Of a stretch of DNA of 64,000 bases, positions 23,616 through 34,341 are shown piece by piece. The position numbers were made by a program, and so were the translations under genes. The notes below the pieces were generated by a model. It was given only the letters and a program-made list of their open reading frames with translations, had not been told where the DNA came from and made no database searches. Source of the stretch: Hemerocallis citrina (lineage: Eukaryota; Streptophyta; Magnoliopsida; Asparagales; Asphodelaceae); the NCBI GenBank assembly GCA_017893485.1, contig CM030361.1, forward strand, positions 139,890,461 through 139,954,460. Reading direction: 5' to 3'. How positions within the stretch are numbered: the first letter of the stretch is position 1; every line of letters begins with the position of its first letter.

Positions 23616-24174
23616 ATGTGACTGGTGCCTCTCCAGCTTGGTGGTCCCTATGTGTGGCTCGGCTTACTGGAGAATGAGTTCTCCACCGATGATGCTGAGG
23701 GAACTCTCTTCGCCTTCTCGGGGGAGGGGATCTTCTGGTCCTCGGCCGGCAGGGGTCTGAACTCTTAAGACCCATGGGTGCTCATGGACTCTCCCAAGGG
23801 CTCGCCATCCATTCAGCGAGTTCAGAGGTCGACCCCCTTTTGGTGGTTGGCAATCACTTGACGGAGATCCCGCTTAAAAGGGCTTTGAGAAGCCATAGAG
23901 TCAACTGGCGGATTGTGGACTACGGCATGGTCCTGAGGAGGATGTTGCGCTGGGAGAATCCTACGAGAGCCCCCCCTGGGTAGTCCCCAGAGACCCTGGA
24001 GGGGCCTGTTAAGGAGGAGCACCTTGAGTTGGAGGAGCGGGAGGCGGAAGAGAAGTGGTTCTTCGGCTGGAGATCGCTGCCTTCCCCTTCTCTTTTGGAT
24101 GCATGGCTTGAAACTAGTCTCGCTGATGAAGTTAGGCCGGGTTGCTTTTTCGGTTCCCAAAGACGGTGTCAATC

Positions 24175-24747
24175 TGTTGCCACTGAATCTGGTGTCGGGC
24201 AAGAGATAGAATTTGTGGATTCTTGAGGAAACGAACAAGGCAAACCTGTTGACCTTCACCAAATTGTTGACCATTCTCTTGCTGCTGTCGCGAACTTGTA
24301 AAATGTGTGATACACCGGGATGGATCCCGGCGATGCACCTTCTGAAGCTCAAGTCAGTAATCAGAATGATTAAGAAAGAGCTTTCACTGAAAAAATATTG
24401 ATTACCTTCTTATGGTGGGGAGAGAGGGGTTTTTATAGTCGCCTTAGGGATCCGTTTCGAGATAAGGACATATCTCTACTTCCCGATGTGAATAGATAGA
24501 AGCAGTTAAGACCACTTCTTAGGGATAATTATGAATCTGACTTCTTCTTTATCCTTTTGGACTGGTTTGTAACGGGTTAAGACCCGTACCCAGTAAGACA
24601 GATCCGTTTATAGGTTATTGGGCATTGAAGAAAGACCCAGTCCCCATTTCAGACCCGTTTGCAGGTGAAATTACCGTTTTACCCCTGAGCTTTAAGATTC
24701 GTGTCCGATTCGAACGGTCCCGATTTAATCCCATTTTAGCCATATCA
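24175..24747 (-). repeat. 5' LTR of the Tat-type gag-only element
   Basis: 573 bp, TGTTGCCACT...CATATCA on the plus strand. It has a minus-strand TATA box at about 24430-24439. The adjacent PBS-like sequence lies at about 24152-24174 (minus strand). It is the partner of the LTR at 14085-14667. Confidence 0.9.
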
Positions 24748-24752
24748 GGAAG

Positions 24753-26009
24753 GTTGATGACTCAAGTATGGAGAATATCTTTTTATTTGCACAAATTACT
24801 GTGTATGTTTGGAACAATTACTCTTATTGTACAAAACTTTTCTATTTGAAACTTTTCGATTTGAGATTTATCGATGTTTTGTTATCAAAGAAAAATGTTT
24901 TGTTGACTGTTTTAAGATCAAGATGATGTAAGTCAAATCGGGTGAAGTTTGTGAGCCTTTTATTTTTGTATTGATTGAAATTGAAGTTAAAAATGTGATG
25001 GCAAATGAGCATTGCATAGCATAAGGTTTTGCTATATCGAATTGATTGTTTTGCAGTTGGAGTTGATATACATGAAGACCGAAGAGCATTAATTTACATT
25101 ATATGCTTTGCTTTTCTTATATTTGTTTGCTGTCTGTTTGCTATTCCCTTAATTATATTGTTTTTATACTAGTGCAAAGATAGGTTGTAAGTTTTAACCG
25201 AATGAATGATGTTCGATGTACAATTTGAGATTCTATCTTATTACACTACGGAACAATGTCATCGCTAAGATCTGATAGAACTATTCTCAGGGCATGATTG
25301 ATTCGTTTAATACACTTTCTGATAGAAGGTTAATTCATTATACACTTCTCTAGAGTTATATTATTTGTAATTGTACTTATTGATTCTATGACGAAATGTC
25401 TCCACAAGATGTTACATTTAAAAAATATATAATTGGTATAACATTTAAGGAATGCACATACTAATTAATTTCATTTAACAAATATATAATAATAGCAATG
25501 TGAGGTAAACCACGTGCACATGAGTTAAGTGCACTTGGTGCACTGCAAATTTCTACAATTAGTGGCATGTATTTTCGTGACTGTATTCCCTTAATTATTT
25601 CTATTTTAGGTTAACTAAATTATTATAGTTTATATTTTTGTAGACATCGTCATACTTGTATTATAATATCTAACAAATGAGAAGGATTTGAATTGAGTCT
25701 TTTATCTTTTGTAATAATTGTGTGGGAGCAAATTTGTTTGTCCACATTATTTCCTAATCCTTGTTGTTCTTACAGAAGTAACAATTAATTTATGATGCAC
25801 TCCAACCGATCTAACAAAAAACTCTCTTTCTAGTCGATTCCACATTATCTCAAAAGAAGTTGCCTTATTTAGTGCAAAGTTTCCCAGTGTAACTCATAGA
25901 GTTGTAAGTGGAACAAATGAGGTTGATAAAGTTTGTATAATGCGATATTATTTTATTTGAGACTTTTGAATAAATTATAACTTATGTTTTGTTGTAATTT
26001 TGATAGATA
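24753..26009. other. Spacer left of the Harbinger remnant
   Basis: AT-rich with no clear gene. The last 200 bases may hold an upstream exon or intron of the Harbinger ORF1 (an ATTTTGATAG acceptor-like segment ends at about 26007). The left terminal inverted repeat of the transposon was not found. Confidence 0.4.
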
Positions 26010-26535
26010 TGCGATGCGAGAATGGAATACATGCAAACAGGCCGAAAAGCCTTCAGATTTGAAGAATTTTATGAATTACTTAAAGATTTGCCAAAATTTT
26101 CTTTGTGTATAACCCATGTGTTCGACTCTGCCCCGAGTTCTCAATTTGGGGAAAGTGGTAGTAGCCAACATTCGCCCATGACCATTGATTGTGATTTAGA
26201 TATACTGGCTGACGTGGGTTTGTTTACTTCCCTACCATGTCCATCTGGCCGAAAAGCAGAGAAGAGAAAAGGAAAAGGATGGCTGAATCATCTGAGTTTG
26301 CAGAAATGCTTGAAGAGACAAATTTTTTTAACACTTTTTATAAAGAGATGCAAGAATGGATGATACATGCGACAGAAATGAAGCTTGCGATTAAACGAAA
26401 AGGCCATGAACTGAAAGAACGAATAGAGGAAGATCCCATAATAGGTATGGACCTAAGTACCTTAGCTGACAATCAATGTTATTATTTCATGTGCAAATAA
26501 AATGAAATTATGCATAAACGAGGTTACAATAGGGG
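26010..26535 (+). pseudogene. PIF/Harbinger ORF1-like (SANT/Myb-trihelix partner protein) remnant
   Basis: The C-terminal part of the plant Harbinger ORF1 / NAM-associated type protein is visible. An FRFEEFYELLKDLPKF helix is followed in a second frame by GRKAEKRK-like basic sequence, a helix with METM/EMKLAIKRKGHELKERIEED, and the closing MDLSTL motif. The frame shifts at about 26240-26260, and a TAA at 26498 precedes family-like residues (NEIMHKRG). In Harbinger elements ORF1 binds DNA and is needed with the transposase. Here it faces the transposase tail-to-tail, about 180 bp away. Confidence 0.6.
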
Positions 26536-26717
26536 GTAACGATCTGTAGAGTATCATTTATTGTTTGTATTATCTGTCTTATTTTTAATAATGTACCTGT
26601 ATTTTTTAATTCAATATGAAGACAAAATATTCATAAGCTCCGAATTTTTATTGAAAAAACAATGCTAATGCAAAGTTATACATATAACATACTCCGAATC
26701 AATTAATTTCCCATGTG

Positions 26718-27148
26718 CTTTTCTAATCGTCATCCCCATATTCGTTCCAAATATGGTCAACCAAATCTTATCGAAGTAGATGATGTTTTTGTCTGTCATG
26801 TAAAATGACATTGCGTGCCAATCGGGCTGTCGGCTCAGTTGGGGAAGCTCTATAAGGTATGATGGATGTAAAGGAAGAACATTGGTCGTAATCATAGTCA
26901 CCAATTCCTTCTTGTTGATCCTCAACAATCAGTTTGTGTAAAATAATACACGTTTTCATAATATAATATAGGAAGTCGGCATCCCACACTCTTGGTAGAC
27001 CTCTTACTATTGCAAATCCTGCATGCAAAACCCTGAATGCGCGTTCAACATTTTTTTGCCACCTTCGTGCATTTGGGCAAATTGTTTTTCTTTTTTGAGT
27101 GTCCGGGGTAATGTAAGTTTTGACTATAGTATTCAATGAGAGGTATAT
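26718..27148 (-). pseudogene. PIF/Harbinger transposase, C-terminal part
   Basis: The minus-strand frame reads WQKNVERAFRVLHAGFAIV, RGLPRVWDADFLYYIM and CIILHKLIVEDQ, which is the C-terminal DDE_Tnp_4 signature of PIF/Harbinger transposases, including the final catalytic E region. A stop interrupts the last segment before DLVDHIW. The frame runs straight into the LTR element at 27148. Its N-terminal continuation is found at 54316-54790, beyond the insertion. Confidence 0.8.
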
Positions 27149-27373
27149 TGTAACATCCTGCAAAATTGAGTTATGACAATTTTGCCTACGAGTGTTACGC
27201 ACATGTATTTTGTACCGTTACAAATAAAATCTGTAATGTATTTTAATATAAATGTCCTAAGTAATTCTGCATTTCAATTATTTATACATTTTTTGCCTTC
27301 TCAAAATTCATTTTTTTCCTATTCTGAGCTAACTTAAATATTTATTTGAATCTTTGTGTTTTTACATGCATTG

Positions 27374-28009
27374 CACGTGCTTTCAATACACGTGTCGATT
27401 ACGTATACTTTACTGTTACGTGTAATATTATAAAATTTTCAACATGTTCAATGATTTATTCTATAACTTGTTCGAATTCATTTCGTAAATTGAAATTTAT
27501 TTTTCTCCTATTTTTACTCAAATATATTTTTACACGTGCAGTGCACGTGTTTTCTTTGCACGCATTGATTATATTGCTATATACATATGTAGGATTAATA
27601 AATTATTTTACATATTTTTTATTTCAATTATTATAGACATTTTTCAGTTTCTCAAATTTATCTTATATATGAATATTTATTAGCCCGTGCTTTACACGTG
27701 TTTCTTTTTATGCACGTGCAAAATATGCTATTTTATTACAAAGTTGTGCACTAAAAATTTCACTAGGATAATTATGCTAAATTTAATATGAGTATTTATT
27801 AAAAATAAGAATTTAAAAAATGGAATAAAATAATAAAAGTGAAAATAAAATGAACAAAACACGTGCACACGTGCCATGTGCACTCTTTCAAAAATGGCTG
27901 CATATAGGAAAGAATGAGGGTGAGTGGGTTGTGAGTGGTGTGAGTTAGTGGGTGTGTGGGTGTGTCAGTGGTTAGTTTCTAAAACTACTCCCAAATTCCC
28001 ATATAAATA
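27374..28009 (+). promoter_or_regulatory. Cluster of eight CACGTG G-boxes and a TATA box in the LTR of element E
   Basis: CACGTG occurs at 27374, 27389, 27533, 27544, 27695, 27713, 27860 and 27868, upstream of TATAAATA at 28002-28009. CACGTG is the G-box bound by plant bHLH and bZIP factors. The 3' LTR retains several of these sites. Related LTRs carry similar CACGTGCA motifs at matching positions. Confidence 0.7.
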
Positions 28010-28269
28010 CCCCATATCCTAACCCCAAATGAACACAAAAAATAAATCAAATAAAAGAAAGACTTAAGAGAAGGGAACTTGCTTCTTTTTTTTTTTTTTG
28101 CTTTCGGGGTTGGCATAGAGGCTTGTGGGTTGCGCTTGTGGAGTCTTTTAGAGCATTTTGCTAAGGGGTTCAACTACTAGGAGGTCTTTTGAAGTGAGTG
28201 TTTCTCCAACTTTCTAATATAATTTTATTAGTAGAATGCTAGATTGTATGTATATGTGTAAATTGTGTG

Positions 28270-28322
<53 letters not shown>

Positions 28323-28563
28323 AAGAAAAGGTGGAATCTGGCCACCTTATTTCATTAATAAGAGATTAATAAAACATACTCAAAGTACTGAGCCTACTAC
28401 AAAATTCTACAACAGAATAAAGTACATAACCTCCACCCCGAACATGGGGGGTGGGAAAAAATAAAACAAAGAGAAACAACAAGGCGATACATCAGATCCC
28501 CCAACAAACCCTGGGGTGGTGGGGTATCAATGAACATAGTAGTAGGCCGTGCTGTGCTGGTTT

Positions 28564-29899
28564 TCAATCGATCGTCGGCCCGATCTCGATCTCCTCATCA
28601 TCAAACTCCTTTACCTGGAAAACACTCGCAATCCTTCCCCTGGGACCTGCTGCTGCCACATTAGCCCAAAATAAAATAAAATGCTTAATGTGAGTCAAAT
28701 TGCCAGAAATACTATTGCAAGTTCTACGAAAGTAAAGATTATTTATGTCTAGCCATAAAACCCATGTCATTGCGGCGATAGCTAAATACCACGCTTCTCT
28801 TATGCCCCCCCTCTCCATTGCGAACATTGGACCTACCCATAGGTCCTCGTAAGTGCTAGGATATTGAATAGCCCCTAGGGCTCTGAGTACCTCTACGAGT
28901 ACCGCTTTACTCAGTACCGCTTTACTCCTAGGACACTGAAGAAAAAGATGGTCTCTAGTCTCGAGGGCGGCGTGGCAGAATCCGCATTGAGAATCCACAC
29001 TCGGTTGTCACTTAGAAAGGTTTTCTCTAGTCATGATCGCATCATTCAGTACCAACCATAAGAAGGCTTTGATTTTAAGTGGAGCTTTCGTCCTCCAGAT
29101 GACGGTAGCCCACTTTGGGGAACACCCCCTAAAATGGATGCGCTTGTACAAGGAGCGAACCGTGAACTTGCCGTTCTTCTCCAATCCCCAGAGTATTTTA
29201 TCGGGACCCTGGGAGCAGCCAATTCCAGCGTTAGAGATGTAGGCCTGAAGTTCCGTAAGTCTAAGGTGGGAACCTATGTCAAGCGGATGTTTGAAAGATG
29301 GATTCTAGGTGCCTCTTTTCCAAGCTACGGCCACCGTGCAGTGTGGTTGTGATGCCTGCTCGTATAGGTCGGGGAACAGGGTTCTGAGCGTGTGATCAGC
29401 ACACCACTTATCCCACCAAATCCTGGTGAGTCTTCCATTACCAATAACTGACTTGACACAGCTAGTGAAGGGTTCGTATGCCTTAGTGATGCCTTTCCAG
29501 AACCAGGAGACCCGAGGGCCTATCCTGAAGCCCAGATTTCTCGTCCCATTCCCATGCATATATCCCTGGACAAATTGCTGCCACCCTTCTCCATTAGGGT
29601 GGAACACTTTCCACCACCATTTACCGAGAAGCGCCAGATTCATATCTCACAGGTTAATTATATCTAGGCCTCCGTGTATCTTTTTCATACACGCCTTCTC
29701 CCATCTAATGAGGTCATAACCTCCTCGGTCCGGGTCAGCCCCTTTCCATAAGAAGCGTTTCCGAGTCCGGTCAATCCTTTGGATTATCCATCGTGACATT
29801 TCAAAGAAGGAGAGATAATAGGTAGGGAGGTTTGAGAGTACAGTGTTAATAAGCGTGACCCTCTCTCTCAAGGATAGGGCTTTGCCTTTCCAGCCTGCT
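28564..29899 (-). pseudogene. LINE reverse transcriptase, C-terminal part with zf-RVT
   Basis: Minus-strand frames give LRERVTLINTVLSNLPTYYL, then WWWKVF and RIWWDKWC. These are the conserved post-RT segments of plant L1-type ORF2. They end in the zinc-binding zf-RVT region CGFCHAALETRDHLFLQC near 28930-28995. The frames are split by stops and shifts around 29304-29310, 29644-29647 and 28999. The reading continues from 33218 on the other side of solo LTR F. The ORF ends at 28564, about 240 bp before the poly(A) tail. Confidence 0.82.
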
Positions 29900-32800
29900 T
29901 GTAATACCCTAAATTTTCATTTACATAGGAAATGTTGATTTTTACGTGTTGTGCATGTGTAAAATTTCGTATGCATATTTATTTTTATAAAATTTCCTTT
30001 TGTAACATGAACAATTATTTATTTCTTTCCTTTTATCTTTCTAAAAAGCCTATTTTATAAAGCCTAAACACTATTTTCTTATTTTTTAGCCCACTCTAGT
30101 AATTAAATATTTTATTAATTAGCCCATAATCCTAAGCCCACTATTTTGAGGCCCACAAACTTAATTAATCTTTTAATTTGTCACAACTTGTCATGTAGAC
30201 ACAATTGATGAACAATTGATTGATTAAATTTGTACAAACTTTAAATGGGGGGTACTAGAAGGGCACGTGCATGCACGTAGTGTGGTTTGCACACCCTTGG
30301 AGGCCGGATTGCATAAGAGAAGAGTGGGAGAGTGGGTGTGTGTGTGCATGGGTGGTTATTTGCTTATGGGTGGTTTCTACAACTTCCCATCTTATTCTAG
30401 CCATCCATCTACAACCATCTAATGAAATCCTAGCCCTCCAATCTATCTTAGAACTAGTATAAATACCCCCTACCTTCATGTATACAACACTAAGAAAAAA
30501 ATAATTGAAAGGAAGAAACTATATAGGTGAGTAATATATTAGGGAGTAAAAGATTGAGTGTGCATTTGTGTGTGTGTGTGTCCCAACCAAAGGAGGCCGG
30601 CCCCATCCCCAAGCACAAGTGAAGCATCGGGTTGCACCAAGGAACAAGAAGGAGAGCTTTTTGCAACACCATCTAGGAGGAGAAGGCTACTCTCTTGCAT
30701 TCTAGGAGACTCTAGGGGATTTCATTTCGTTTTTCTCCAAAGAGGTGGGTGTTTGTCATACTTCTAGAATTAGATACCATGCTAGGAATGATTTTAGTGA
30801 AATTATTATGAATCAACTAGTTAAAAATTGGGACCATGCTTGTTTAATTAAAAGTAGAGTGGTAATTTAGAGAATAATTGATGGATTGATTGCTAATGAA
30901 CTATTGTTGATTAATGTGTTGGAAATCTCCATATTGTTGTGCTACATGAACGTTATGGTAAAATTTGTGTTTACTAATAAATTGATTGAATGCATCATGT
31001 GTAGTTAATTACAAAAAATAGATTTTTTTTTTTTTTTTGTAGAAAGATGAGATTTTTGTGTTTTAAAAATGTAGTAGGATGTTAATAAGAAAGAGAACAA
31101 AAGAACATAGTAGTTGTGGAATTCTAATTCTAAATTATGAAGAAATGTGTTATTGTTCTCAATGTCGAAATTATGGACATGGAACACAAATTAGGACTAA
31201 AATACATGTTTTATAAAGAGAATAATGTTTATAAAAATACTAGTTCACTGTAGATTTATGTATGTTATAATCTGAAAATTTTGGCTTTCAAAAGAGAAGA
31301 AAAAGAAACAAAATTATTGTGAGAATTCATGAAATATAGATATGAACAGAGAACTAGTTCAAACCTAATTAAATCCTTTTCAAAACAATCTGGTCGCGTC
31401 AGAAGGGCTTCAGTCGCTATAGTAGCGGGGGGCTTAGTCGCTGGTCTCGGGTTCGATACTGAGAAGAAACTTTCATTTTTTTTTGTTAAAAACCCCAAAC
31501 ACTGAACGCCAATACATAGGGATAATAAACCCCTATCATATCGCCTCGGTGGCTTGGCGCAGTGGTCTTGGGCGCTGTCCTTTGGGCTGCTGGTTGTGGG
31601 TTCGAATCTGGTTGGGGGCTTTTAGTTTAAAAAGTTGTTTTTGGAGAAATTAAGAGTTTTTGAGTTTTTAAAATAAATTAAAATTCAAGAAAAATACGAA
31701 AAAAATTACTGAAATTATTTGGACTTTATGAGAGAAATTTTTATAACTTTTGGTAAAGTGTAATTGAGAAATTGAGGTTATTTTTACAAGAAAGGACTTG
31801 TTTTTAATTAAATTGTCTTTTGGGATAAAGGAGAAATAAATGAGTTATTTTTAAAGAGTTTTAAAATAAGAATTAATAATGAGAAATTTGAAATTGTGAT
31901 TTTTGTAACAAATTAAAATTATAAATTGTGATTTTAGTACGAATTGAAATAAGAATAAGAGATTGGTGGAATGAATGAACTATTGAATATGACTAGTTGA
32001 AATTTATTATTATTTTTTCGCATGAGATTGTGTATGGAATTGAAATATTGAATATGATGAGTTATGAAGGATATGGATACATGAATACTATGATTATGAA
32101 ATGTGAATTGTGATTAATCATGAAAAGACTTTATGAGCATGAAAAGCTTGATGTTATAATTGTGAGTTGAAATTGAGAACTAGGGTGTAGCTATACCTTA
32201 TACCGGCAATAAAAGAAATGTGGAAATGATATTTGAAATGAAAAGACCAAGGTTTGGGTCATGTGAAATAAATGAATAAGACCGGTACAGTGGGAAAGCT
32301 AAACTCTAAGGGATTGATTTTATTCATGATTCAATTAAACTAAGGATCAGACACATAGTGAAGATGTAATGAAAGTAAGAGAAAAACATTGAGTATGAGG
32401 GCCATTGAATTGGCGGCGTGAGAGTATTCACAGAATGTCCCATGATGCGTCATGAGTAGGACGTGGATACTGCTCCAGAGTACCGTCCCGGTGGCGATGC
32501 TCGTGGGGTGTTTGACAACTGCGGGTGGTGTCATATTTATGGTAGGAGCTGAATTACCACAGGATGCTTGCATGATGAGTCATGCATCAGTGCGTTGGAA
32601 TTCCCTCCAGGGCGCCTAGACATGAGTTCGTAGGTCATAAAACATCTAGGATACTTACCATAGTTACAGTAATAGATTAAGTCATGACGAGGGATTGAAC
32701 CCTACAAGATGAAGAACGGTTAAGGGCTTGCCCTCGGACCTATGTAGTATGGACTGCATAGACTCTGAACAAGTGCGCATTAGTATCATATAATGGAAAT

Positions 32801-33212
32801 AATTGCATTAAGGACTAAGTGCACATTCACAATATGGCATCAATAGGATAGTTCCTTTAGCTTTGTTTGTGAACAAGTTTGTGGTTTGCTAAGTATTGAG
32901 AATCGTTATACTGTTTCCGGCATAAAGAAAATGGCCGTGTATAATATTTCGTCAGTTGAATGAACTGACGCGCCCACAGTTTTACATGCAGAGTAAAGAT
33001 GCTTGACAAATTGAAGTATACATGCTGCTCAAAGATTGATTTAAATGTTGTTTCATGTAATTACTGTAAATTTGTTTTCGCTGTAATAATGTAAAGGTAT
33101 AATGTAACTCTGATGTAAGAAATATTTTAATTTCCTTGTAAAATTGTACAAGAAGTGTAAAGATCCTGTGGAACTTCGAATTCGGTTGTATTTTGGAATT
33201 CGGGGTGTTACA
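29900..33212 (+). mobile_element. Solo LTR F inside the LINE
   Basis: Starts TGTAATACCCTA at 29900 and ends CGGGGTGTTACA at 33212 (3313 bp). TSD CTGCT is perfect (29895-29899 and 33213-33217), and the LINE frame reads through the repaired site. It holds CACGTG motifs (about 30262), TATAAATA at 30458-30465, two tRNA-like modules (31386-31625), and the 3' stem-loop with 8-bp arms at 32950-32970. There is no internal region. Confidence 0.94.
31386..31640 (+). other. Two tRNA-like modules in LTR F
   Basis: Module 2 is the best in the window: an exact A box TGGCGCAGTGG (31555-31565) and an exact B box GGTTCGAATCT (31599-31609), 33 bp apart as in tRNA genes, followed by GGGGGCTTTTAGTTT. Module 1 has a B-box-like GGTTCGATACT (31450-31460) and a T-run (CATTTTTTTTTG). 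The layout matches LTR C. Confidence 0.68.
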
Positions 33213-33217
33213 CTGCT

Positions 33218-34341
33218 AGCCGTTGCTCAACCCTGTCAATAATGGGCATCCAATCCGCCTTTTTTAGCTTCCCGGGTCTAAGTGGAAATCCAAGATATTG
33301 AATGGGGAAGCTCTCTGTGGAGCAATTGAGGACCGTGGCATGTTCAAGAGCCTCTGTCGGGGTCAGGGCAATGGGGGTGAGAGCACTCTTGTGGAAGTTA
33401 ACCCTGAGGCCACACCAGACTTCAAAGCAATACAGAATTCCTTTGAATATGGGAGTTTCCCCTAGGTTGCCATTGCCAAATAGAAAAGTATCGTCTGCGT
33501 ATTGGAGTATAGAGCAACCTTGGCGATTGGCTCCCTTCGCCACTGGTATGATCCAACCTGCTGTACTGCACTTAGCCATCATGGATCTAAGCATGTCTGC
33601 CACTATGGTAAAGAGAAGGGGTGAGAGCAGATCGCCCTGTCTGAGCCCCCGTTTGCAAGAGAAAGGGTGGCCTGATACCCCATTTACCAAAATCGTCGTT
33701 CTGCTGGTGGTAAGACAGGCACGGATCCATCTGATCCATCTGTCCCCGAAACCTCTTCTAGCAAGTGCTTCCAACAGACAGTCCTATTCAACAGAGTCAT
33801 AGGCTTTCTCAAAATCTAGTTTTAGGAGGTAGCTCTTAGAGTTCGAGGTGTGGCATTGATGGATAGTCTCTTCAATCGTTGCTATACTATCCTGCATACA
33901 ACGTCCTTTGATGAATCCTGTCTGGTCGTGACTAATGAGACCATCCATGACCTTTCCCAGTCTGTCAGCGAGAGTCTTGGTCATGATCTTTACAGAGCAG
34001 TTAAGGAGGCTAATTGGGCGGAAGTCTCCAACTCGTCAAGAATCCTCCTTCTTAGGAATCAGCACAACCTCCGCATAGTTGAATCTCCCAAGTTTGAGTT
34101 TATGATCGTGGAAATCTGTGAACACCTTCAGCAAGTCGCCTTTGATTTCCTCCCAGAAAATATGATAGAACATTATCAGGAAACCATCTGGACCTGGAGC
34201 TTTGTCTTTTCCAAGTTGTTGGATCGCCTTCCAGACCTCTTCCTCAGATAAGGGTGCTTCGAGGGATTGGAGACTAGGGTCGGAATTAGCTGCGTGGTCT
34301 TGCCAGAAGTCGTGTTGGAGAGGGATTCTGAAGTCCGTTTT
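33218..34341 (-). pseudogene. LINE reverse transcriptase, catalytic part
   Basis: The minus-strand translation carries the RT blocks in order: KAPGPDGF (about 34200), DFRPISLLN, QTGFIKGR, LKLDFEKAYDSV, GLRQGDLLSPLLF, and the catalytic box YADDTFLF (about 33470-33490). The catalytic DD pair is intact. Two in-frame stops are visible, a TGA near 34046 and a TAG near 33782. The copy begins just upstream of the first RT block at the TSD, and it is cut by solo LTR F after EQRLA. Confidence 0.87.

Larger units (their letters stand above)
14085..24747 (-). mobile_element. Tat-type gypsy element with gag but no visible pol (TR-GAG-like)
   Basis: Two direct repeats (LTRs) at 14085-14667 and 24175-24747 bound the element, with a perfect TSD GGAAG (14080-14084 and 24748-24752). 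Gag lies on the minus strand, so the 5' LTR is on the right. Next to it, read on the minus strand, TGACACCGTCTTTGGGAACC matches the TGGCGCCGTC-type PBS of Tat elements. A purine-rich tract (minus strand AGGAGTAGGGG) adjoins the left LTR as a polypurine tract. I see no protease, RT, RNase H or integrase on either strand. The space between gag and the 3' LTR (14668-19100) is non-coding arrays and GC-rich DNA. The element also holds solo LTR D (20341-23615). Confidence 0.88.
28267..34341 (-). mobile_element. L1-type LINE, 5'-truncated, split by solo LTR F
   Basis: The 38-bp T-run at 28284-28321 is the poly(A) tail of a minus-strand LINE. A TSD of about 16 bp, TATATGTGTRAATTGT (28251-28266 and 34342-34357, one mismatch), flanks it and is natural LTR sequence of element E. 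Solo LTR F (29900-33212) interrupts it. The remaining ~2.75 kb covers most of the RT region and the 3' end. The endonuclease and ORF1 are missing, so this is a typical dead-on-arrival truncation. Confidence 0.88.
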
